Under the pieces are notes generated by a model that was not told the DNA's origin, ran no database searches, and was given only the letters and a program-made list of their open reading frames with translations. From Lysobacter silvisoli (GTDB lineage Bacteria; Pseudomonadota; Gammaproteobacteria; Xanthomonadales; Xanthomonadaceae): a stretch of 64,000 bases of DNA. Each line of letters begins with the position of its first letter. Position 1 is the stretch's first letter. Of this stretch, positions 1-7,021 are shown one piece after another. Where the stretch lies: positions 1,240,001 to 1,304,000 of the forward strand of contig NZ_QTSU01000001.1 in the NCBI RefSeq assembly GCF_003382365.1, written 5' to 3'. The translations under genes were made by a program, and so were the position numbers.

Positions 1-1
1 C

Positions 2-106
2 CAAGGCCGCCTGTGCGGCATCGTCGCCATGGCCGATCTGGAACGCGATCAAAGCCTGCGCTCGGTTCGGGCGGAGGTGGGCCGACGGGTGTCGCAGCCG
101 CATTGA
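2..106 (+). CDS. C-terminal fragment of a CBS-domain protein (5' end outside window)
   Basis: The window opens inside a reading frame that ends with TGA at 104-106. The 34 visible codons read like the end of a CBS domain: a GRLCGIVAMADLERD stretch followed by a short Arg/Val-rich tail ending in SQPH. The G-x-L-x-G-I-V-x-x-x-D-L pattern is the usual last strand and helix of a CBS module, which binds adenosyl ligands in regulatory proteins. The start and the rest of the protein lie to the left, so fold and function cannot be confirmed. The stop is followed directly by repeat-rich non-coding DNA. Confidence 0.6.
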   Translation, partial: QGRLCGIVAMADLERDQSLRSVRAEVGRRVSQPH

Positions 107-190
107 GGGCCACGACGCAAGATCGCGCATGCCCTCACCTCAAGCCCTCTCCCGCAAGCGAGAGTGAGGCGAAAAGCAGCAGGCAGCGCC

Positions 191-565
191 GGATGCATCC
201 CCTCTCCCGTTTGCGGGAGAGGGTTAGGGTGAGCGAAGCGAATGCTTTTGATCCCCGCTCGGGCACCGAACTCGCCGCGCAAACAGAAGACCCGGAGAGC
301 CTGCCCCCGCGAAGGCCGGGGGGCGGCGCACAGGAGGTGCGCCGTTTTTCGCTGGCACAGGATGTGCCATCGAAAAATCCCCGCGCGCGCATCGCTCTCG
401 CAGGGGAGCTCTGGGGAAGCGTTTTTCTTTGGTCACTTTCTTCTGACGCTTATCAAAAGAAAGTGACCCAGCCGCTTGCGGACGGAAGCTGTTGCTGTTG
501 CTTCAACCAGCACACCCAAACACCTGCGCGAGCTCGGAGCTGATCGCGGCTTACGCCGCTCCTAC
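191..565. repeat. Composite dispersed repeat, copy A
   Basis: About 370 bases matching 27367-27726 in the same orientation and order: a CTCTCCCG/CGGGAGAG palindrome, a GGGCACCGAACTCGCC block, a GGAGGTGCGCC segment, a GATGTGCCATCGAAAAATCC segment, then the CTTTC-TT-TGACGCTTATCAAAAGAAAGTGACC palindromic region and a CGGACGGAAGCTGTTGCTG segment. It ends in the GATCGCGGCTTACGCCGCTC hairpin motif. The AAGAAAGTGACC/GGTCACTTTCTT arms could form a stem. Confidence 0.85.
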
Positions 566-611
566 CCCAAGGCGCCAGGGCAGACCGCACGCCGACCGAG
601 AGCTTCGTCGT

Positions 612-861
612 AGCTGCGGATTCGCGGTCGCAGCTTGCGCAGCTCCTACCCCAAAGCCGGGAGCAGGCAGCGCTAGGCCTCCGCGAGCTCGGAGCTGATC
701 GCGGCTCACTCCGCTCCTACAGCAGGTCCCACAGAGACCGGAGCGTTCGTCGTAATCGCGGGGGCGTGGTCGCAGCTCACGCAGCACCTGCCCCAAAGCT
801 GGGAGCAGGCAGCGCCAAGCCTCCGCGAGTTCGGAGCGGATCGCGGCTCACGCCGCTCCTA
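612..861. repeat. Two imperfect tandem repeat units of about 145 bp
   Basis: Segments near 612-720 and 757-861 share, in order, a GTCGCAGCT block, GCTCCTACCCCAAAG or its variant, GGGAGCAGGCAGCG, CCTCCGCGAG and the GATCGCGGCTCAC-CCGCTCCTAC palindrome. A shorter partial copy precedes them at 519-566. They look like tandem amplification of a REP-like unit. Confidence 0.75.
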
Positions 862-897
862 CCCCGGAGCGAGAGCGCTACGAGGGATTGGAGGGCG

Positions 898-1239
898 CTA
901 GCGCGGGGGTGCGCTGCTGAGTTCGTAGACGTAGGCTTCGACTTGGCGGCCGTCGTGCAGCAGGGCCACCGCAGGAACGCGTCGGTAGCCCTCGCCCTCG
1001 AATTCGTCCAGACGCGCCCAATGCGCCGCCAGTTCCGGCGAGCTGAAAACCAGCCCATCGACGGGCTCGGCGCTTTCGTCCAGCACGATGCCGGGATAGC
1101 CCGCAGCCGCGCCCCAGCCTTCGGCGAGCAGACGGCCACGCATTTGGGCGGGCTCCCATTGTCCCGGCACGTCGGCCAGCACGTGCGCGTTCGGGCGGCC
1201 GGGCGCCAGCGTTCCGTATACGAAGAGTCGGTCGGTCAT
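898..1239 (-). CDS. Gamma-glutamylcyclotransferase (AIG2/YtfP-like) family protein
   Basis: A 113-residue protein with the N-terminal LFVYGTLAPG motif (residues 5-14) that forms the substrate-binding loop of the GGCT/AIG2 fold. The LDEFEGEGYRRV segment near residues 78-88 carries the expected catalytic glutamate, about Glu81. Family members release 5-oxoproline from gamma-glutamyl peptides or amines, or repair related isopeptides; the substrate here is unknown. The length is normal for a single-domain member. The ATG at 1239 is chosen because the motif begins five residues in; upstream in-frame sequence is the shadow of the neighbouring gene. The DUF2235 gene upstream is on the same strand about 90 bases away. 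Confidence 0.85.
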   Translation of the reverse strand: MTDRLFVYGTLAPGRPNAHVLADVPGQWEPAQMRGRLLAEGWGAAAGYPGIVLDESAEPVDGLVFSSPELAAHWARLDEFEGEGYRRVPAVALLHDGRQVEAYVYELSSAPPR

Positions 1240-1328
1240 GCCGCCCTGGATAACACGAGCGGAGGGCGGATTTCCATGCCTCCAGTTACGATGCCTCCGC
1301 TTGGAAAGGCAGGCGCGTCCGGCCAGCG

Positions 1329-2756
1329 TCAGGGCGTGCCGTCGCCGTAGTAGTGCGCCGTAGCCGGGTGCGTGCGCAGCGACTGTGGCCGATAAGGCCG
1401 GCGCAATCCGCATTGCATCACCTCCTGCAGGGCGAAACGTTCCAGCACCGACGGGTCCAGCTCGGCCGTAGCCGGTATGTCCCGCAACCGCTCGGGCCAA
1501 CAGATGCCGAACCAGTTCAGCAGACGATGCTTCTGCCGGAACGCATGGCGCTCGCAGTGCTGCGGCCCGCCCGCGTCGGGGAACAGGTACAGCTTGCTGC
1601 GGTCGATCCGCACCGGGTGCTCCAAGGCCAGGGCTTCGCCGAGCATCCATTGCAGGGACAGATCGGACAACCGCGACTCCTCCTCGGCATAGCTGCCGCC
1701 GACATCGGAATGGTTGCCCGGGAACCAGCGCTGCTGCAGCTGCGGCGCGCGCCCCTCCCTGGCCGCCTTTTCGCCTTCGGCGCGGCCGCCCCACTCCACC
1801 CGGGCGAAATGGCGGCGGGTTTCGTCCACCGCCAGCGCATGGCGCACGATGGGGACGCGCGGGTCCAGGTAACGGTCGAAGTGCTTGCCGTGCCACAGCG
1901 CGAAATGCCAGGGCCACCACCGGGCGCGAGCGCCCTTGGGCGACATGCGCACGGTGGAGCGCAGGTACAGCAGCAGCACCGCGCCGAACAGCACGGCGAA
2001 GGTCGAGGCCGTGGTGATCGCCGGCGGCCAGTCGCGCCAGGCATGCATGATCGCGGCGAACAACGAGGCCACGCCGAAACCAGCCAAGGCCGCGACCGCT
2101 CCCAGGATGATGCGTATCGGAATCGGCAAGCCCAGCGCGGCGACCGAATCGAACACCCCCATGAAGTACGGGTAGACGTCGCCGCGGTTGGGATCCTTGC
2201 CCGCGCCGTAGCGGCTGCGGAAGCGCTGCGCCAGCGCTTCGCGCTCGATCTCGAAGGTCTTGCGCGGGTGGCCGGCGCCGTGGCCGTACACATGCACGGC
2301 TTCGGCCGCGATCGCGCGCAGCTCGCGGCCGTCGCGCGGCAGCGGCCCGCCCTCGCCGTCCTGGGTGGGTACGCCGCAGAGGTTGAGCACGTTGGCCAGC
2401 GCTCGCGCGGTGTAGCCGCCGCGGCTGAAGCCGAACAGGTAGATGCGGTCGCCGGGCTCGTAGTGGCGCAGGATGGCTTCGTAGCAATCCACGACGTTGC
2501 GCTGGAAGCCCAGGCCCACGGCCATGCCGGCGATGGACTTGAAGGTTTCGACCGGGCTGAAGGTGATCGCGCCGGAGGCGGTGACCGTGCCCAGGCCGGG
2601 ATCGTAGAAGGCGACCTGCTCGGCCGGATCGATCGGGCTGTCGGGCCCGCTGCGGGTGGCGCGGTAGAGCTTGTAGACGTTGCTCAGGCGCTGGTCCGGG
2701 CGCAGTCCGCCGGCCTGGCCGGTGCCGTCGGCGTAGATCAGGATGTTCTTGGGCAT
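1329..2756 (-). CDS. DUF2235 alpha/beta-hydrolase (Tle1-like phospholipase fold) with central membrane segments
   Basis: A 475-residue protein. Near the start is the IYADGTGQ motif typical of DUF2235, the nucleophile elbow GFSRGGY lies at residues 109-115 (Ser111), a VFDSVAALG segment near residue 205 supplies the probable catalytic Asp, and a GNHSDVGGSY motif near residue 350 the His. This domain occurs in type VI secretion lipases of the Tle1 group and in fungal and bacterial proteins of unknown role. Two hydrophobic helices at about residues 210-235 and 245-265 are inserted between the Asp and His regions, suggesting membrane anchoring rather than free secretion. No T6SS gene, VgrG or PAAR is nearby. 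It could be a membrane-bound lipase or esterase; the substrate is unknown. Confidence 0.8.
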   Translation of the reverse strand: MPKNILIYADGTGQAGGLRPDQRLSNVYKLYRATRSGPDSPIDPAEQVAFYDPGLGTVTASGAITFSPVETFKSIAGMAVGLGFQRNVVDCYEAILRHYEPGDRIYLFGFSRGGYTARALANVLNLCGVPTQDGEGGPLPRDGRELRAIAAEAVHVYGHGAGHPRKTFEIEREALAQRFRSRYGAGKDPNRGDVYPYFMGVFDSVAALGLPIPIRIILGAVAALAGFGVASLFAAIMHAWRDWPPAITTASTFAVLFGAVLLLYLRSTVRMSPKGARARWWPWHFALWHGKHFDRYLDPRVPIVRHALAVDETRRHFARVEWGGRAEGEKAAREGRAPQLQQRWFPGNHSDVGGSYAEEESRLSDLSLQWMLGEALALEHPVRIDRSKLYLFPDAGGPQHCERHAFRQKHRLLNWFGICWPERLRDIPATAELDPSVLERFALQEVMQCGLRRPYRPQSLRTHPATAHYYGDGTP

Positions 2757-2777
2757 GCTGCGAGTCCGATTCGCAAG

Positions 2778-2798
2778 GCGCTAACCCCCTGTTAGCGC
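2778..2798. promoter_or_regulatory. Perfect 8-bp inverted repeat in the leader of the DUF2235 gene
   Basis: GCGCTAAC at 2778-2785 and GTTAGCGC at 2791-2798 are separated by a five-base CCCCT spacer, 22-42 bases upstream of the DUF2235 start codon. It fits either a repressor operator or a short terminator for upstream transcription, but there is no T-run on either side. Confidence 0.4.
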
Positions 2799-2837
2799 GA
2801 CCAGCCTAGCAGAAGGCGCGGCTCCGCCAGAGCTGCC

Positions 2838-3575
2838 TCAGCGCAGCGGGAAGTCGTAGGCGGTATCGGGCGTGGGCTCGGGCTTATAGGTGTAGTGCCA
2901 CCACTCCAGCGGATAGTTGGCGAAGCCCTCGCGGGCCATCGCCTGCAGCAGCCGCTGCCGGTTCGCACGCTGCTGCGGCGTGGCGCCCGGCCAATCGGTG
3001 TGGGCGGACGGGTCGAAGTAATCGTAGCTGGTGCCCATGTCCAGCGGCGCGCAGCGGCGGCCGGCGTCGCAGCGCTGCAACGTCAGATCGAGCGTGGCGC
3101 CACGGCTGTGGCCGGAGGTCGGCGCGATGTAGTCGCCCAGCAGTTCGCGCTTGTCCAGGTTCGGGTAGTAGGCGGCCTTAGTCGATTGCTCGCCCGGATC
3201 GCCGGCCCAGGCGACGAAGTCGGCGACGGCCTGCATGGGCCGGTAACAGTCGTAGATCAGTAGGCTCAGTCCCTGCTCGCGCAGCGAGGCCTCTACCCGC
3301 TGCAAGGCCTCGGCGACCGGGCGCAGCAGGTAACAGCGTGGCGCAAGGTAGCCGGCGACCGGACGCCCGGTGAAATTGCGCGAGCCCGCATAGCGGATGT
3401 CGTAGGCCAAGTCCGGCACCAGGCTGCGCAGTTCGACCATGCCGGCTTCGTCGGCATCGCGTGCCGGCGAGCGCTGCGGCACGGTTGGCGCGGCAGCTGG
3501 CAGGATCGAGCGCGGCGGCGCGTGACCGCACGCACTCAGCAGCAGCGCAAGCACCCACCACGCTGGCGTCCGCAT
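2838..3575 (-). CDS. D-Ala-D-Ala dipeptidase (VanX-like, peptidase M15D), predicted lipoprotein
   Basis: A 245-residue protein with an N-terminal hydrophobic segment ending in the lipobox LLSAC (Cys16), so it is probably anchored in the outer membrane facing the periplasm. The metal-binding motif of M15 peptidases is complete: SGHSRGATLD with His156 and Asp163, and EWWHYTY near residue 227 with the catalytic Glu and third ligand. VanX-type enzymes hydrolyse D-alanyl-D-alanine; without VanH/VanA partners this copy is more likely for peptidoglycan recycling or scavenging than glycopeptide resistance. The start at 3575 is preferred because it gives a proper lipoprotein signal; an ATG at 3641 would bury that signal. 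Confidence 0.85.
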   Translation of the reverse strand: MRTPAWWVLALLLSACGHAPPRSILPAAAPTVPQRSPARDADEAGMVELRSLVPDLAYDIRYAGSRNFTGRPVAGYLAPRCYLLRPVAEALQRVEASLREQGLSLLIYDCYRPMQAVADFVAWAGDPGEQSTKAAYYPNLDKRELLGDYIAPTSGHSRGATLDLTLQRCDAGRRCAPLDMGTSYDYFDPSAHTDWPGATPQQRANRQRLLQAMAREGFANYPLEWWHYTYKPEPTPDTAYDFPLR

Positions 3576-3688
3576 GCACGTGCACACGCGACGGGCACGG
3601 CTGCGCGAGTCCGCAGCGACCCGCGTCGCTGCGGCGATCATCGCCCTACCCCGATGCCGGAACCCGCCATCCCGCGCAAGCGCCGGCC

Positions 3689-4291
3689 TCAGTACACGCC
3701 GAAATCGGCGCGGCAGCCGTTGTCGACCCAGATGCTGTTGCGCTCCACGCCCCAGTTCTGGCCGTACTGGCAATAGGTCTTGCTGAGCTGGCGTTGCACC
3801 TCGACATGGCCGCGGCCGTAGTAAGGACAGCGCACGTAGCGGTTGTCGGTGGACTCGCAGCGCACCACGTTGTTGGGCTGATAGCCGTTGCCGCCGTAGT
3901 ACGGGCCGTCGTCGTAGTAACGGTCGCGATCGCGGTCCTTCTTGTTCTTGTTGGCCAGGATCGCAGCGCCCAGCAGGCCCACGACGACCGCGCCGGCGAT
4001 GGCGCCGGAGTTGTCGCGGCCGGAAGACTGGCCTTCGCCGACGTAGAACTCCGCACGGCAGCCGTTGGTCACCCAGATGCGGTTGCGGTCGTAGCCCCAG
4101 GTGTCGTTCTGCCAACAGCCCGACGAGCTGAGCTGGCGCGACAGGGTCACGCCGCCGCGGGTGTCGACCGGGCAGCTCTGGTACTGGCCGTTGCCGGACT
4201 CGCAGCGCACGGTCTGGCCGGCCGCGTGCGCGGGACCGGCCAGCGGTGCGACCAGGCCCAGGATCAGGATGGAACTGACGATGCGTTTCAT
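3689..4291 (-). CDS. Secreted protein with two DUF3011 domains
   Basis: A 200-residue protein with a clear Sec signal (MKRIVSSILI to PAHA, residues 1 to about 23). Two tandem modules of about 55 residues follow, each with the pattern V-R-C-E-S, C-P, R-Q-L-S, C, N-x-I-W-V, N-G-C-R-A-(E/D)-F: one directly after the signal and one at the C terminus. Between them lies a Gly/Ala transmembrane-like helix followed by a Lys/Asp/Arg- and Tyr-rich stretch. DUF3011 is common in Xanthomonadaceae and its role is unknown; the conserved cysteines suggest disulfides. The ATG at 4291 has AAGGAG seven bases upstream; the GTG at 4306 would include that site. It starts 12 bases past the stop of the EF-hand gene, so the two are probably co-transcribed. 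Confidence 0.85.
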   Translation of the reverse strand: MKRIVSSILILGLVAPLAGPAHAAGQTVRCESGNGQYQSCPVDTRGGVTLSRQLSSSGCWQNDTWGYDRNRIWVTNGCRAEFYVGEGQSSGRDNSGAIAGAVVVGLLGAAILANKNKKDRDRDRYYDDGPYYGGNGYQPNNVVRCESTDNRYVRCPYYGRGHVEVQRQLSKTYCQYGQNWGVERNSIWVDNGCRADFGVY

Positions 4292-4302
4292 GGTCGTCTC
4301 CT

Positions 4303-4719
4303 TCACTTGGCGGCCTGGCGCGCCTGGGCCAGGGCTTCGAGCTGGGCGCCGTCGAGGTAGCCGTCGCGGTCGGTATCGAAGCTGTCGAATACCGGGCGCA
4401 GGGCGTCGCCGTAGGCGTCGAGGGTGACTTCGCGCTGGCCGGATTCGGCACGCGCCACCGGTACCAGATGGGCGGGAATCTCGTCGCCGCGCAGCACGCC
4501 GTCACGGTCGGCGTCGGCCTGGGCGAAGCGGCGGATCATGGCGTTGCGGTATTCCTCGAAGGAGAGCTTGCCGTCGCCGTCGCGGTCCATGCGCTTGAGC
4601 AAGCCGGCGGCGGTGACGGGATCGGGCGCGGCACCGGCCTTGGCCTGCTTCTGCGCGGCCGGTACGGGCAAGGCGATACACAGCAACAGGATCAGCAGCA
4701 ACGGGCGACATGGTTTCAT
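4303..4719 (-). CDS. Secreted EF-hand (calcium-binding) protein
   Basis: A 138-residue protein with a signal peptide (MKPCRPLLLILLLCIALPVPAA). Three canonical EF-hand loops follow: DRDGDGKLSFEE near residue 50, DADRDGVLRGDE near 72, and DTDRDGYLDGAQ near 118. All three carry Asp at loop positions 1, 3 and 5 and Gly at 6, so calcium binding is likely. AGGAG precedes the ATG by eight bases. Such periplasmic EF-hand proteins are frequent in Xanthomonadaceae; no enzymatic domain is visible. It is the first gene of a pair with the DUF3011 protein. Confidence 0.85.
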   Translation of the reverse strand: MKPCRPLLLILLLCIALPVPAAQKQAKAGAAPDPVTAAGLLKRMDRDGDGKLSFEEYRNAMIRRFAQADADRDGVLRGDEIPAHLVPVARAESGQREVTLDAYGDALRPVFDSFDTDRDGYLDGAQLEALAQARQAAK

Positions 4720-5017
4720 GCGGATCTCCTGGTGGTGGGCAGCGGCCAGCCGCCGCCGTTCGGGCGCGGCCAGGCCAGGCAGGGTGGGCGGTCGCGGGGT
4801 GGGCATTCCTGCTCCTTTGCGTCGAACGTCGTCCTGGCGGTCGAGGGGCCGCCCACGGGCACGGGCGGCTAGCGGCGCGCCGCAGCCGGTCGAGCCGGAC
4901 TGCGAACCATGGCTCTCCCTCCATGCGGCGCGCAGCCACACTAATAGAGCAGCGGATGTTAGGCCAGCATGAGGCCGGCCCGACCTGCGATTGCACCGCG
5001 ATCCGCAGCGCCCCGCT
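4720..5017. other. Intergenic region, no gene seen
   Basis: About 300 bases between the EF-hand gene and the next minus-strand gene. I see no credible coding frame, tRNA or strong terminator. It must contain the promoter of the EF-hand/DUF3011 pair, but I cannot pick out convincing -35/-10 boxes. Confidence 0.5.
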
Positions 5018-5416
5018 CTATTTGCAGGCGTCGTAAACCGCGTCGTTGAGGCGGCGCACCAGGTCGTAGTCGCGGTCCATGCCCGCCGCCTCGAGAGCCC
5101 GCTCGCGCTTGGCCCGCGCGCTCACGCAAGCCGAACTGCCGCCCAGCGCGATCAGGTGCGCGCCGCCACCGCGCGGTCGGTCGGTGCCGGCCAGGCGCGA
5201 GAGGTAGCCGGGGTCGGGGCGGCGCGGTGCGCGCACCGGCGAGAAGGCGGGCATGACGGTACCGCTCTCCCAGACCTGGATCAGGCGCATGCCCTGCGCG
5301 CAGGCTTGGGACTGGTAATGCGGCACGCCATCGGCGGCGAGGCATTTGTAGATGGTTTGCGCGCCGGCAGATGCGGGCAGCAACAGGAACAAGAACAGCA
5401 CGACGGCGATAGGCAT
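5018..5416 (-). CDS. Small secreted protein with DUF4124-like N-terminal motif
   Basis: A 132-residue protein with a signal peptide (about residues 1-19, ending ASAGA). The mature N terminus reads QTIYKCLAADGVPHYQSQAC, the Y-K-C...D-G...Y-Q-S...C pattern of DUF4124 proteins, which are small periplasmic proteins of unknown function common in gammaproteobacteria. The C-terminal half is Arg/Ala-rich with a conserved-looking RDYDLVRRLNDAVYDAC tail. The ATG at 5416 starts directly at the signal. No operon partner is close. Confidence 0.7.
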   Translation of the reverse strand: MPIAVVLFLFLLLPASAGAQTIYKCLAADGVPHYQSQACAQGMRLIQVWESGTVMPAFSPVRAPRRPDPGYLSRLAGTDRPRGGGAHLIALGGSSACVSARAKRERALEAAGMDRDYDLVRRLNDAVYDACK

Positions 5417-5737
5417 GGCGGTGACGGCTCCAATCGGACCTGCGCCGGAGGGCGCAACGGGTCGGTGTCGTCAGCCTGCCGTCGGCGCAGGACACATCGC
5501 ATCGCCGCGATGGCCGTCGTAAGCGCAGTGCACGCCCTATTCGGAGGTAGGAAATGTCCTAGCCTGCGAAGAGCCGGAGTGCGGGAGCGAGGTGAGCCGA
5601 CATCGGCTCCGGACTCGCCAGAACGCCGGCGCTCGGGGGTATCGCGGCTTACGCCCCTCCCACATCCCACCTGCGTCGGCGGGCGTGGTGGCGCGGTCGC
5701 GGCTCACGCCGCTCCTACCCCAATGCGGTTGCGCGGG
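5417..5737. repeat. Intergenic region with REP-like hairpin motifs
   Basis: About 320 bases without a gene. Two copies of the (GG/TA)TCGCGGCTYACGCC-CTCC motif lie near 5640-5668 and 5697-5720, the same family seen at 543, 700, 839, 26290, 27703, 27900, 55816 and 55890. A further direct repeat (GGAGTGCGGGAGC / AACGCCGGCGCTCGGGG) is weak. Confidence 0.65.
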
Positions 5738-6187
5738 TCATGGGGACTTGGGCGGCAATTTGGAGGCATGGCTGGCCACCATCACCCAGCCCTTCGGCGT
5801 GCGCACATAGGTATCGGTGAACTGGAAGTCGGCCGCGAACGCCTGGCCGCCGAACACGCCCTTGACCTCGGTCACGCCCAGAGCGATGGCGGTGTCGTCG
5901 CCGTAGAAGCGCAGCTGGGTGCCGTGGTTGCGGAACACCTCGTACTGGGCGGTGCCGCTGGCCAGTTCGGCGACTTCGTCGTCGCGCGTGGTGATCTTGC
6001 CGTTGGACGCGGTCAGGGTGAACCGCGGGTCCAGATGGCGCCCGATCCAGTCCGCGTCCTCGCGTTCGTAGGCGGCGCAGATCTCGCGTTCGGCCTGCAG
6101 GATGGCGCGCTCGTCGGCGCTGCGGTCGGCGGCGGCGACGGGGGCGGATACGGCCAGGCACAGGGGCAGCAACCAGATCGAGCGCAT
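5738..6187 (-). CDS. Secreted NTF2-like (DUF4440/SnoaL-type) protein
   Basis: A 149-residue protein with a signal peptide (MRSIWLLPLCLAVSAPVAAA). The mature part fits the cone-shaped NTF2-like fold: a helical ADERAILQAEREICAAYEREDADWIGRHLDPRFTL start, a DDEVAEL helix, and beta-strands ending in FTDTYVRTPKGWVMVASHAS. That last stretch is the typical DUF4440 ending (T-x-x-x-x-K-x-x-x-G-W-x-x-x-x-S-H-x-S). Family members bind small molecules or act as isomerases; with no conserved catalytic set visible, no function is assigned. Confidence 0.75.
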   Translation of the reverse strand: MRSIWLLPLCLAVSAPVAAADRSADERAILQAEREICAAYEREDADWIGRHLDPRFTLTASNGKITTRDDEVAELASGTAQYEVFRNHGTQLRFYGDDTAIALGVTEVKGVFGGQAFAADFQFTDTYVRTPKGWVMVASHASKLPPKSP

Positions 6188-6291
6188 TGCGGGCAGTCCT
6201 TCTATCGGGGGTGGGAGGACGCCTGCGCGCCCCTACGCCCAGCATGCCCGTACCCGCGTTGCGTAGGCTGCACCGATCTTGCGCTTTGGCC

Positions 6292-6498
6292 TCAGTAGCC
6301 CACGCCGTGCGGCTGGATCACGCCGCTGAAGATGCCGGCCGCGACCAGCGCGATCAGCGCCACCGACAAGGCGATGCGCCGGGTCAGCGCGTTGACCGTG
6401 CGCTTGCTCTGGCCCTGGTCGACGAGCATGTAGTACATGCCCGCGCCCAGGTTCCAGAGAATCAGCGCCATGAAGGCGAGGATGAACAAGGTTTTCAG
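6292..6498 (-). CDS. DUF2909-like twin-transmembrane small protein, apparent CTG start
   Basis: Sixty-eight residues from LKTLFILAFMALILWNLG to the C-terminal GVIQPHGVGY with two hydrophobic helices (about residues 3-25 and 44-62) separated by a QGQSKRTVNALTRR loop. This matches small DUF2909-type membrane proteins, which usually begin M-K-T-L and lie near cytochrome-oxidase/SURF1 genes. No ATG, GTG or TTG occurs where the homologous start should be; the codon there is CTG, with AGGA seven bases upstream. A GTG at 6564 would add a 22-residue Arg-rich extension. It follows the next gene upstream closely and is probably co-transcribed with it. Confidence 0.6.
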   Translation of the reverse strand: MKTLFILAFMALILWNLGAGMYYMLVDQGQSKRTVNALTRRIALSVALIALVAAGIFSGVIQPHGVGY

Positions 6499-6567
6499 AG
6501 CGTAGTCCTGCCGGCTCGGCCGGCGCAGTAAGGAACGGCCCGCGCAGCGCCGCGGGCGGCGCACCGC

Positions 6568-6945
6568 TTAGCCGGCGGTGGCGGACGCGCGCCAGCCGCG
6601 CAACAGCCGCAAGCGCAGCAGGAAGGCGGCGGTCATCAGGCCCAGGAACAGGCCGTAGGCCACCGAGGTCGCCAGCACCTGCTTCCAGATCGCGCCGGCG
6701 CTGGGGTCGGCGTTGTACATCGACCAGTGCATGCCCCACCCCGCCGCCAGCGTGGCCAGCAGCAGCGCGCCGGCGTCGAACAGGCTGCGCGCGGGCGGCC
6801 GCGGCTGCCGCGGGTAGGCCCAGTACAGCCAGGACAGGATCGAGAACCAGGGCACGAACAGGATCAAGGCGAGATTGAGTTCGACCTGGGGGTTCATGGC
6901 GGCGGCGAGCATGGCGCGGAGGCTCATGAGGGGGTATGGCGGCAT
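6568..6945 (-). CDS. Hypothetical four-helix membrane protein
   Basis: Up to 125 residues with hydrophobic segments at about 24-42, 58-72 and 91-110 and a basic C-terminal end (LRLRLLRGWRASATAG). I do not recognise the family. Several ATGs are possible (6945, 6927, 6897); none has a strong ribosome-binding site, and MNPQVELNLALILF at 6897 would begin just before the first helix. It diverges from the MocR-type regulator gene, sharing a promoter region of about 80-120 bases, so that regulator may control it. Confidence 0.6.
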   Translation of the reverse strand: MPPYPLMSLRAMLAAAMNPQVELNLALILFVPWFSILSWLYWAYPRQPRPPARSLFDAGALLLATLAAGWGMHWSMYNADPSAGAIWKQVLATSVAYGLFLGLMTAAFLLRLRLLRGWRASATAG

Positions 6946-6959
6946 GGTGCGCGGACCGG

Positions 6960-7005
6960 ATCAGTTCCGCCAGAATCAGAAATCGGATAAAAAACCATAT
7001 CAGTT
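6960..7005. promoter_or_regulatory. Candidate promoter/operator with ATCAG direct repeats
   Basis: The divergent region between the membrane protein and the MocR regulator is locally AT-rich (GGATAAAAAACCATAT at 6985-7000). It carries three direct ATCAG repeats at 6960, 6975 and 6999; the first and third extend to ATCAGTT. MocR/PdxR regulators commonly bind short direct repeats in their own divergent promoters, so this is a plausible autoregulatory operator. The assignment is inference from position and pattern. Confidence 0.4.
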
Positions 7006-7021
7006 GCCAGGAACGGCCCCT

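Larger units (their letters stand above)
107..897. repeat. Repeat-filled intergenic region without a convincing gene
   Basis: This 790-base stretch holds no reading frame that looks like a protein; the open frames are Arg/Pro/Ala-rich translations of repeats. It contains a CCTCTCCCG...CGGGAGAGGG palindrome near 198-223, a long composite repeat (191-565) with a second copy at 27367-27726, and imperfect tandem copies of a unit of about 145 bases (612-861). Each tandem copy ends in the family-wide motif GATCGCGGCTCACGCCGCTC. Confidence 0.8.

Noticed and set aside
13-543. Frame across the left-edge repeats
   Set aside because: Runs through palindromic repeats that recur at 27 kb; composition is not protein-like and the frame is not preserved between the two repeat copies as a whole.
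612-861. Possible CRISPR array in the tandem repeats
   Set aside because: Units are about 145 bases with degenerate sequence and only two to three copies; no uniform short repeat/spacer pattern and no cas gene nearby.
898-2487. Long minus-strand frame of 529 codons across the DUF2235 and cyclotransferase genes
   Set aside because: Only its last 113 codons look like a protein (the cyclotransferase). The rest is an Arg/Ala/Pro-rich shadow of the DUF2235 gene in another frame, usual in very GC-rich DNA.
2838-3575. Vancomycin-resistance cluster around the VanX-like gene
   Set aside because: No VanH, VanA-type ligase or VanRS genes in the window; a lone VanX-like lipoprotein is more likely metabolic.
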